The translations under genes were made by a program, and so were the position numbers. The notes under the pieces are model-generated. The model worked only from the letters and a program-made list of their open reading frames with translations, searched no databases and was not told the origin of the DNA. 64,000 nt of DNA from Ipomoea triloba (lineage: Eukaryota; Streptophyta; Magnoliopsida; Solanales; Convolvulaceae). Numbering within the stretch: the first letter of the stretch is position 1; each line of letters begins with the position of its first letter. Below, piece after piece: positions 54,591 to 64,000 of this stretch. The stretch is from NCBI RefSeq assembly GCF_003576645.1, contig NC_044923.1:4296979-4360978 (forward strand). Direction: 5' to 3'.

Positions 54591-54975
54591 AAATAATTAA
54601 ATAATTGACACAACGTTGTTTAGGTGATTTTTTCTTTTTTGGGTTTGTTTTCTCAAGACGAAAATTAATATAGGTATTTAATTTTCTTTACATTAACCAA
54701 TCGTACACCAATATCATCTATCTCTCCATTATAATTATCTTTAAAACAATATTTTTTTGGTCCCAACAATTATTTAATTATAATAACTTATATGAAAAAT
54801 AAAATACAGAAAGTAGCAGTGGCGGACAACCAGCTCATTCGTGAGAATCATTTATTACACAACTATTATTTTTCTCTTCAAATGTATAGATACAATAGAG
54901 TATCCAAACATTTGAAAATTTACTTGATAAGTTAACATCAATCTTCAATATCACACATTATAGATGTCTCATAAA

Positions 54976-57487
54976 TTAAAGAGCTTCATAAGCTATCCAC
55001 CTCTTGAACATAGCCAAACATTCTAAAGGCTTCCACTCGGGAGGAATATGTCCAGTTCCCTACAAGAATTATAACGTCATTTGCCGCACAGATTTAACTC
55101 ACTGATTTAATTAGTAGGCAGTATTTAGAAGAAGAAGAAATACAACGCAAAAACAACAATGCAACTTAATAACAATAACGATTTAAGAATAATGGAATCC
55201 AAAATTTGTTACCTTCACCGTGGCAAATGTCATCCCATTAGAGTAAGTCCGGGTATATCTATCACAAAGCATAATGTAGTGGTATATCACATCCATCTTT
55301 TTTAATTATAATCACTTCAATTACTAGAAGGTAGAGCCAATTCAATAGAAATTAATTACCCGGCTACTTGACCTTCAACCATCCATTGACGCCACTTATC
55401 CACAATCGAGTAATTTAAAGTTTTTATCCATGCTTCAGTTGCAATAGTCGGCACCATCATGTCATGGTCACCACTGTAGATTATATTTGATTTAGAATAT
55501 GTTAAATTAAAGTAAATTGTGTTAGTAAATAACAACCGATTATTAGTAATGATGCTTATAATACGTAATAAGTCAACACAATTATATAAGTCATACTTAA
55601 TTGTATGAGATACTATTAAGCATTAGTAATAATAGTGCCCATTACAATCAGGTATAACTTATTTGATTGTAATAAGTATCATTGGTATCGGTTTCAATCC
55701 ACATACACTATTAAAGAAAAATCTAATAATAAACAGCTAGCAAAGTTTCAACAATCATTTTTTAATAAATGGTTAACACGCAATCCTTCTAATAATTAAG
55801 AAAATTTTATGTTAAAAATAATTCCGACCTATATATGAGAGATCTGTAGCCTTTTGTGCTAAGACTTGCATGATACGGTACCGTATTGTTAACTGTCTTT
55901 GTGAAAGACACATTCCAAGCACACCTCTCCCATCTTCCAACAGTGCCCTGTGCTCAAATTTGCATTTATAATTAGATTTTTTACTTCTTTTATTTATTCA
56001 TGCAACTTTTTTTTTGTTTTTTTTTTTTTTTGAGTCATGACCGAAACACACAGTCACTATACAATGATGAACAACTGATAAATCCTGATTTGTGACCCTA
56101 GTCGGTAAAAAGCCACAAGGAGGTAAATAAGTCACTCGGCCTGTTGGGAGTTAAATCAATCATTATTGTGTGGACCATGGTCCACACAGCTGTGTGGACC
56201 ATACTATTAAATAATGCACATTTAATATAAAAATAATGTACATTCAGTATAAAAATAATGTACATTATATTCAGGGGATGTACATTATTTGTGTACTGAA
56301 TGTACATTACATTATTTTTATAGTATAAAAATAATGTACATTCAGTACAAAAATAATGTACATTTAGTACATTAAAAATGTACATTTGATTATGGTCCAC
56401 ATAGCTGTGTGGACCATAATTTACCGAGTTAAATTTGTAACTTTGTGGTTAGCACGTCAACAATCTGACCAATTGCCTAATTTGACAGGGAGCCTTATTC
56501 GTGTATTTTTACTTCATACAAAGAAAAAATTTACCTCTCGAACATATAAGGCTTCTCGGACACTCTGATCATTAGCCCAATATTCACATAGATGATACCA
56601 ATCATCCTACAATAATCATTATTAATCTATTATCTCAAACTCAATAAATAAATTATAAATGTATAAAATAGGGTTTACTCTGTGTACACTCTGAAAAATA
56701 TTTTTCTCGTCACTCAAAATAAATAAATAATTTGACACTGAGGAATGTCTCACCCGACATTTTACGCCAGGAAGTAGAGTGGGATTCCTGAGCCTTTTGA
56801 ACGTCTCTGTGACTGATCTTCTCAAACCATATGATTTTGTAAGTTTTGCAGAATCTGAATCATCAAGACATATTGGCTCTAGAATGTGGGACGTATATAT
56901 TCCACTAATTAACTGCAAAATTACAATGTAATAGAGTCAGTACTATTCAAAAAGAAATTTTGAATTCATGTACTAATCAAATTACGTATTTTTTTTTACT
57001 GTAGAATATTTTTTACTATAAAGCAACATTAAACACAAAAAAATAAATTTAATCCTTATTAAAAATGTTAAACAAATAAAGAAGTGTTAGTTTAATGAAT
57101 AAATAATAAATACACAATTAAAATGAGATAGAGAGTATTAATTATTCTAGAAAAAAAAAATTAAACAAACCTGATTGAAAGTTTCAGTATCCTTCAAACA
57201 TTGCAAATTTTGATCATTGACATCTTGATATTTTCCTTTGCAATTTCTAACTAGTGACTGTTTAAGAATGAGATTTGCAATATTATCACGATTATATATA
57301 CATACCAATATAGATGGATTGGATGAAAGAAAATATAAACGCAAATTATATTATACTAGCATGCATGTAGAGATAATAAACAAAGTGATGGGGTTATGGA
57401 CTTTTGGAAAATGATCTCAGTTCGATGACTTAAAGATCGGGGCTCATCAAGACCCAATTTCATTAACCCAATAAAAAGTCTATCATT

Positions 57488-57518
<31 letters not shown>

Positions 57519-58594
57519 TATAAATCTACTGATTGCCCTAGGCATGTGACATATGTCCATATTACCTGTTACAGATAGCAATTTGTCCCGTTCCTGGCGA
57601 GGATCTCTGATTCTCTCCTCGACGTGGACAGGATAGGGAAATTTTTTTGGGAATGAGGATACCCCTCCCTAGGGAATACTATATTGTAATTGGTAGAAGC
57701 AGGCTGTTCGATTCGAATTATCCGAGCCTGAGTTAAACGGTTCAATTTTGATTTATTATTAAAAATTAATTAGTTCTTAATTTATACACTGAATGGTTTC
57801 AGTTCGGTTCACTTATAAATCGAATCGAATCGAAAAATCAACCGTTATACACACACACACACACTAAATCTCCAATTTCCTGACCCAAATTTTCACAATT
57901 ATTGTTCTTTGTTTTCAATTTTTCTTTGTGGGTCAACAAGTTTGTGAAGTTGTTGTCGGAAACTAGATGCAAGTGAAGAGGTCGGTTTGATTTGGACTTA
58001 TTTTATTTTGAGAAATTTAAAATATGCATTGTTGATTTGTTGACTTGTTTAGATTTTGAAATTTAAATTATTAGTGAACATAAATAAATATTTGTGTGCA
58101 AAAAAAGAACTAGGGAATGCCCGAGTTCTCAAGCCAAACTGAAATATGAACCGAACCAAATTTGAGCAAATATTGAACTCTTTCAAATCGAACCGTACAT
58201 TTAAAGAAAAAAAGAACTTAACCAAAAATCGAAACACACGCTCCTAATAATTAGGCATACCAAAATATCATAACTCCAATAGTAATCAAACTAGTTACTA
58301 CAATGAGTTAACAATTAGCCATCAACACAATTTGCTAACCACTAAGGGCAGCATGTTTGGTTGGATGAAAAATATTTTTTAAGGAAGTCAATTATTTCGT
58401 AAAATTTGAAGAAAATTTTATTTTTTTCTTGTTTGGTTCATGGAATTCACTTTTCAAAGGGAGTAAAATTCCTCAAATTTGAGGAAAAAGTTTTCTTTGT
58501 CAAGCATTATTGGTATTTTTTTTTCCATAAAAAAAGTTTTCTTTGATCACTTGGTAGGACAATTTTTGCGCAGATAGAACTTTCTTAATTACCC

Positions 58595-58653
<59 letters not shown>

Positions 58654-59150
58654 GTTATTGTGTAGGGATATATTGGTCTTTATACTCATTATTCCTTACA
58701 ATTTCAAAAACAATCAAACAATAGAATTAATATTTCAAGTAATTTCTTTCGACCAACAAAACAATGAAATCAATATTCTTGATAATTTATTTTCCAAAAA
58801 ATTTCAATTTGATTCCTCTTCAAATATATTTTCCACGAACTAAACAAGCTCGCGTTTGAGTCCCATACGTGTAATGTGTTTATTCACATTTAGTTATAAT
58901 TAAGCATTGTATTTGATTTATACTTTGTAATTAATTAATAATTCATGAAAAGTTATAATTGTTTCACCGTACGCATTCAATGAATCAAATTAAGACATTG
59001 TAATTTACCTCGTAGAGTTCATCAGGAATAAGTCCCATGTTATGTGCGAATGGGACTTGATAGTCGTTATTATTTGGTGTTGTATATGGATTCCCAAGTA
59101 AATATCCCTGTATATATGGAATCCCAAAACAGACCTCAAATTGAGTGTAT

Positions 59151-59184
<34 letters not shown>

Positions 59185-59188
59185 GGGN

Positions 59189-59220
<32 letters not shown>

Positions 59221-62055
59221 GTGTGTGTGTACTGTATGTAAATGAGTTGAAATAATGGCCTACCTTAAGATTAATCCGAGTAATTCCTGCCTCAATTCCT
59301 AAGGTTCCACAACGCTTATAATTAGTATGAGCTAATATCATCTTTAATTCTCGACTTTGATAGATTTTTAAAATTTAGTTTTCGATAAATAATTTCACTA
59401 TGTTTTGACTTTAATGATTTTACTTAAATTAGTCATTTGTCATATATTTAATTTCATGAATAAATATGTAAATTTTAAATTTCGTATTTTCTAACCGGCA
59501 AAAACTGATTGTTTACCTATTCGAACCTTAAATATTAATTAATTCTATATATAGGAGTTTTTTTTTTTTTTTTTTTTGGGTATACATGGGGAAACAAAAT
59601 TGTCAACTACACTTACATCTACCTATAATTAGTAACCCTCGACATCAAAGGTTTAATACCATCATATGGAGTATTAAAAACAACCCAACCTCGTCACCGA
59701 GCAATCACTGTTGATGTCATTTAATTAGTAGGTGTGTTAAAGTGAGTTGAGACTCGAGAAACGGGTTAGGGTAGAAAAATTAACGAGCCTCGCTAGCTCA
59801 ATTCACAGAGGGGCTGGTTAATATTAATTAAAAATAATAATTTTTAAAATTCTTTTTGAAAACAAAAATGTTACTCCCTCCGTCCCGAATTGGATGTCTC
59901 ATTTGCTTTTTGCATGCTTTTTAAGAAATTAAAGTAAATGTGATGTGCTCTCCAATTATGTCCCCAACTTTTTCACTTTTGAAAATAAAAGTAATAAAGA
60001 AAGCAAAAGTCATAAGCGTAAGTTCGGAAAAGTAGAAAGATGGTGATTTTCAATTTTGGAAAGAGGACAACAGTTTGGGACAAACTAAAAAGAAAAGTAA
60101 GACTGGTAAAATGGGACAAAGGGAGTATAACTCATTCTTACATTCAAATATTTCTAAAGCGCTCGTACTTTTAAAATTATACTACGTATTATACATTATT
60201 CTTCATTGTATTGTATATAATATAAATATAAAATAATACTTTAGTATTAAAAAAATTAGTACAAACTATATAATTAAAACATCATTGATGGGCCCAACGG
60301 GTGCATCCCAAGAGATTATAGAAGTCAGAGGTGAGCTGGACCAATGAGGGGTCTAATTAGGAAAGTGGGGTAGGTCTTTTTTCTGGAAAGAGAGTTAAGG
60401 GAGTGTTTAGCAGCGTGGTATGGAGCACAATCCGAAAAAATAAGATGAGGGGGAGCGGGTGCGTCGGCCGGCGACCTCGGTGTCGGATCTCCATCCATCG
60501 ACAAGTGGCGGACCTCATGGGGGTCAAGCAGACTGAAGTGGACTGCTCATGGGTCCGTGACCTTGGCGCCTTTTGGCCCCTTGCAGGAGCACCTTGGCCA
60601 TCCGTTAGCGATTGGAGGGCCTCAGTTTGGAACTTTGGTTCACCTGGCTATGACAAATCACCCAGGTGAGTGGCAAGGCGTTCGACGGAGGGGCAGACCA
60701 CTGGGACAGATTGCTCTAGCGGACTACTTGGTAAGACCACTCGAACGAATCGCTTGGGCAGACCAGAACGTGGCCTGCTAATCTGCTATGTGGTGCACGA
60801 GGAGATATTTGGTGGGAGATCGCGATACTTGAATACTTGATGGGACACGTGTAAGGCAGAGGAGGACAGAGTGTTATGGTCTACGCACCTGTCAACGCCG
60901 TGTGGCCCTAGAAGTAGTGTAAAAGGGGGAGGGTCTCCATTTCAAGGCATCATCGTTGACTCTTCCGCTCTCTTGACTCCTCCCTTAATCAGAGGCACAG
61001 TACTTCAATTGTCTTTGTGGTCCGCTTGTTAGCAGTGGTAGTCCACCCCATGTCGTTGGGCTTGGTAGTTGGACCCCTTAGACCGAATTCATTCCCTTTG
61101 TTTATTTAGTACATTTGCAATCCATTTGTATTATTTTAAGAGCTTTAGGCCCAGTTAATCCGATAAGTTTTTTGTACCCATTTCCCGATATTCACTCAGT
61201 TTTATGATGAGTCTGATTCATTAAAAACCATCAATTATTATCCATTAAATCATAGTATATATAAATTAAAATATAGTATATAATGTAATATAAATAATTT
61301 TTTTCTTTTCAAATGTTTTAAAAAATATTCTTTTTAAACTATCATGTGCCCCCACCAATCCACATGGAGTGGGTTATGGCCAAATATTTGGCCCGTCAAG
61401 GGTCGTCAATTTCAAGCTTACCATGCGATGAGCCAGGCTGACCCGCATTAATACCCCAACTAAGTAGCTACCATATATGGCTTCCCTATGAATATGATTT
61501 ATCAAACACACCCAAGGTTATTACTATTGGTAGTAGGGAGACAAATTATGACTAAATTAAAATCATAAAAGTCAATGTCAAAATGTAGTGAAATTATTTG
61601 TTTAAAACTAGATATAAAAATTCTATCAAAATCGAGGACTAAATTTGATATTAATTCTAAAAATATAAACATATATTATGTGTGCATGCATAACTTAATT
61701 AATTCTAAAAATTTACCATCTGATATAACTTGAGTAATCATTGGAACTGTAATACCGGAATATGAGTCTCCACTAACGTAAAATGGATTGCTTACGAATT
61801 CTGGGTGCAAATCAAGCCACTGTAAATCACAAAGTTAAAATCAAAGTATTTACAAATTGATTTATGAGAATCAAGTTAAAAGGAATATAAGATTTATTCC
61901 CTGGTTAATCCTTTGGGTAATTAATTAATTACCTTTTGAATAAACTGATAACCATGGTTAGCCGCTTGCAAACTATCCGAGCTATTAGCTTGGGGAGTGG
62001 TTGCATATGAAAATCCCGTGCCAACAGGTAAATCCAAAAAAATAAAGTTGGCCAC
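54976..62055 (-). CDS. Serine carboxypeptidase-like protein C, 3' 11 exons (partial)
   Basis: Exons 5' to 3' equivalent to exons 4-14 of copy A: 61933-62055, 61717-61819, 59264-59298, 59009-59107, 57171-57257, 56754-56912, 56535-56606, 55829-55947, 55360-55473, 55213-55258, 54976-55059. They give 346 codons plus stop, with no break. Exons 1-3 (signal peptide and oxyanion motif) were not found up to the right edge, so they lie beyond it or are lost. The catalytic motifs are canonical: [16 protein letters not shown] with the nucleophile, [43 protein letters not shown]. The C-terminus ends at RWIAYEAL, the usual family length. It is thus probably an active clade-I SCPL enzyme (acyltransferase or peptidase; substrate unknown) and the conservative member of the cluster. 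Introns are long and full of repeats. Confidence 0.9.
56158..56432. mobile_element. Palindromic GTGGACC-family element, SCPL C intron 10
   Basis: The ends are GTGTGGACCATGGTCCACAC plus AGCTGTGTGGACC at the left and GGTCCACATAGCTGTGTGG plus ACCATAATTTACC at the right. The interior is AATGTACATTCAGTA and AAAAATAATGTACATT words in both orientations. Confidence 0.65.
57491..57518. repeat. Poly-A run, SCPL C intron 7
   Basis: A homopolymer followed by TATATA; possibly the tail of a decayed retroposon. Confidence 0.7.
58349..58852. mobile_element. hAT-like MITE with internal (TTA)n, SCPL C intron 7
   Basis: GCATGTTTGGTTGGATGAAA at the left is loosely inverse to CACGAACTAAACAAGCTCG at the right. 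A (TTA)n microsatellite of about 17 units lies at 58602-58652. Words such as AATTTGAGGAAAA occur in inverse pairs. Confidence 0.5.
59156..59219. repeat. (GA)n-(G)n run with ambiguous base
   Basis: GA repeats pass into a G homopolymer with N at 59188, just upstream of SCPL C exon 7. The true length is probably misassembled. Confidence 0.9.
59874..60125. mobile_element. Stowaway MITE, SCPL C intron 5
   Basis: It starts CTCCCTCCGTCCCGAATTGG and ends in the inverse GGGACAAAGGGAG, flanked by TA on both sides (59872-59873 and 60126-60127). This is the classic Stowaway (Tc1/mariner) terminus; 252 bp, non-coding. Confidence 0.9.
60280..61160. other. GC-rich segment in SCPL C intron 5, possible solo LTR
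   Basis: About 880 bp of much higher GC content than its surroundings, starting near TGATGGGCCCAACGGG. Two overlapping frames (88 and 74 codons at 60403-60781) have no recognisable domain. TGGTATGGAGCAC at 60415 loosely resembles a primer-binding site. Ends and target duplication could not be fixed, so an LTR origin is only a guess. Confidence 0.3.
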
Positions 62056-62127
62056 CTAACAATTTATTGTCACCAATAAAATTCAATTAATAATTATAAT
62101 CACCAAAAAGACCCTAGTAGCTTAAGA

Positions 62128-62785
62128 CTCTGTTTGGCAGAGCTTATTTAGGAGCTTATAACTTATTTTAAGCTACTAATAAGCTATAAGTTCTGTTTGG
62201 TAATGTTCCTAAAATAAGCTAGTAGTTTAAAATAAGAGTTTATTTTTGAACGCTATCTAAGGTAGAGTTTCAAAATAAGCTAGTAGCTTCCTAACTTTTT
62301 TTCCATCCTTAACCTTATTATTTTAAAGAAATGACATCATTTACCCTTGCCAATTAAAACCTTTTTGGCTAAACCTTTTTGACTTTTTTTCTTCAAAATG
62401 TTTAGTTGTAATTTCAATTTGACATTTGTGTTTGAACATTGATTTTTGTATGAACTAATCTTATGAATTATAAACATTTTGTTTTACTTTATATGTTTTC
62501 AAATATATGTTCTTACTTTATATTTTATTAAAATATATTGATTTCACTATTTTATATTTTAATATATAAACAAACATATTTAAATTTAAAACTATTTAAA
62601 TTGTATGAAGATGTCATTTTTAGTCGTTTTACATTTATCAGCTTATCAAAAAGCTAATTTTACCAAACACTTTTAAGCATAACAGCTCTTCAGATTTCAG
62701 CTTCGAGCTTATAGCTTTTCAGTTTTCAGCTATTTTTCAGCTTTCAACTATCTTTTCAGCTAGATTTGCCAAACATAGCCTAAGA
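62128..62785. mobile_element. hAT-like MITE, upstream of SCPL C exon 4
   Basis: CTCTGTTTGGCAGAGCTTAT at the left mirrors TTTGCCAAACATAGCC at the right. A second TTCTGTTTGGTAATGTTCC at 62192 suggests a nested or duplicated end. The interior is AGCTTAT/ATAAGCT words. Non-coding. Confidence 0.55.
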
Positions 62786-62980
62786 TAAGAGTTTATTTTG
62801 AAAAGCCACTTTAGGTAGCGTTTCAAAAATAAGTTAGTAGTTTCTTAACTTTTTTTCCATCTTTATCCTTATTATTTTAAATAAATGACATCCTTTACTC
62901 TCCTAATTAAAATTCTTTTGGCCATTTCTATTCTCCTATATTTTTATTCATCCTATATTATTATTATTATTATTATTATT

Positions 62981-63040
<60 letters not shown>

Positions 63041-63600
63041 ATTATTATTATTAATATTGATTATCTAATATTATTTTTTAAGATGAAGGAAATTCGCAAC
63101 AATATTGCTACTTCATTATTTGGATGCTAAATCATAATTATGCTAATAGTTTTATTTTAAAATTTTAAATTTTAATATGTAACAAACCTATTTAAATTTA
63201 ACAAAAATTTGTGTGAGACCGTCTCACAGATTGAGACCCGTGAAACGGTCTAACACAACTGCTACCTTTAAATTTAAAGCCACCTCTAATTAGAAATGAA
63301 AGGTACTAATACCTAACACCATAAATGCAAACTTGGTAAAAACAATTCTAATTGATACTAATACCTAACACCATAAATGCAAACTTAGTAAAAACAATTC
63401 TAATTGATTTAAAAAAAAAAAAAAAAAAAGGACACTCCACCCATGATTATTTACAAGGTAATATTTACCCTATCATCAAAATTTGATTATGTGATGACTA
63501 CCAAATGTGTCATCACACTACATAGCTGTTGACCCAATTAAATATATTATTACGTAAAATACTTAAAAGTTTATCTGAATATATATATATATATATATAT
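62786..63600. other. AT-rich repeats, no exon found
   Basis: The stretch holds an (ATT)n-(GTT)n microsatellite (about 62956-63052), a 14-bp palindrome TGAGACCGTCTCAC near 63213-63227, a two-copy 56-bp tandem repeat (63303-63405, TACTAATACCTAACACCATA) and (TA)n at 63580-63602. SCPL exons 1-3 were looked for and not seen. Confidence 0.6.
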
Positions 63601-63601
63601 A

Positions 63602-64000
63602 TGGTCAGGTTCAGGTGCGGCCGTGCGGTTCACACCATTCAATGTTACGAAATACACCACTCAATGTTAAGAAACACACCACACAAATATGCACTATGGT
63701 GTGTTTCTTAACATTGTGGTGTGTTTCATTGTGATGTGTTTCTTAACATTGAGTGGCGTATTTCGTAACATTGAGTGGTGTGTGACCGCACGGCCGCACG
63801 GGAGAGCACGGCCGGACCTGAACCAAAATCAGGTGCGGCCGTGCAGTTCACACCACTCAATGTTACGAAATACACCACTCAATGTTAAGAAACACACCAC
63901 ACAAATATGCACTGTGGTGTGTTTCTTAACATTGTGGTGTGTTTCATTGTGGTGTGTTTCTTAACATTGAGTGGTGTATTTCGTAACATTGAGTGGTGTG
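63602..64000. mobile_element. (TA)n-flanked nested palindromic element, cut by window edge
   Basis: After a (TA)n run comes GGTCAGGTTCAGGTGCGGCC. The unit 63604-63810 is itself a palindrome built from CAATGTTACGAAATACACCA, AATGTTAAGAAACACACCA and their inverses, ending GCACGGCCGGACCTGAACC. A second, nearly identical unit begins at 63829 and runs to the edge. Confidence 0.6.

Noticed and set aside
60403..60781. Overlapping frames in the GC-rich island
   Set aside because: They look clean but match no domain I know; composition alone can keep frames open in GC-rich DNA.
62885..63130. 81-codon frame with long Ile/Val run
   Set aside because: It is the translated (ATT)n-(GTT)n microsatellite.

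Overview
This window is nuclear DNA of a flowering plant, almost certainly a eudicot. The genes carry many short GT-AG introns, intergenic DNA is very AT-rich, and the mobile DNA consists of Stowaway, hAT-like, Mutator-like, SINE and TRIM elements. Family-level placement is not possible from the sequence alone. Three assembly gaps or ambiguities sit inside homopolymers (T, C, A/G), as expected of a short-read draft.

Layout. 1-5700: intergenic DNA with MITE fragments and two local tandem duplications. 5835-6895 (+): a complete four-exon SOB FIVE-LIKE (SOFL) gene with a clear TATA box. 7000-16600: a repeat-rich spacer with a 680-bp fold-back Mutator-like element, (TA)n-flanked elements, SINEs and a nested-hairpin element. 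16682-36198 (+): a complete 34-exon P-type IIA calcium ATPase of 1000 residues, an ECA3 orthologue; every exon junction was assembled by reading frame. Its introns hold a 456-bp TRIM retroelement, an hAT-like element and two duplicated exon-end/5' splice-site segments. 36392-37008: an unsequenced gap.

37705-62055 (-): a tandem cluster of three serine carboxypeptidase-like (SCPL) genes. Copies A (524 aa) and B (520 aa) are full-length recent duplicates with 14 exons each. They share an active site that departs from the family (GEQG for GGPG, SSSYGG for [14 protein letters not shown] for PVGTGFSY) and an added C-terminal tail of about 45 residues. Copy C (exons 4-14 only; its 5' end lies past the right edge) keeps the canonical motifs and a normal C-terminus. 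Two SINEs sit at the same intron positions in A and B, so they predate the duplication; other insertions occur in only one copy and so give filled and empty sites for dating.

The most unusual non-genic signals are two families of fold-back elements. One shares short ends around GTTATnCCGTGGAnC and AAAACGACGTnGTTTTG but carries unrelated tandem-repeat interiors from copy to copy. The other sits in (TA)n microsatellites, and for one copy the paralogous empty site (a plain TA run) is visible in SCPL B.
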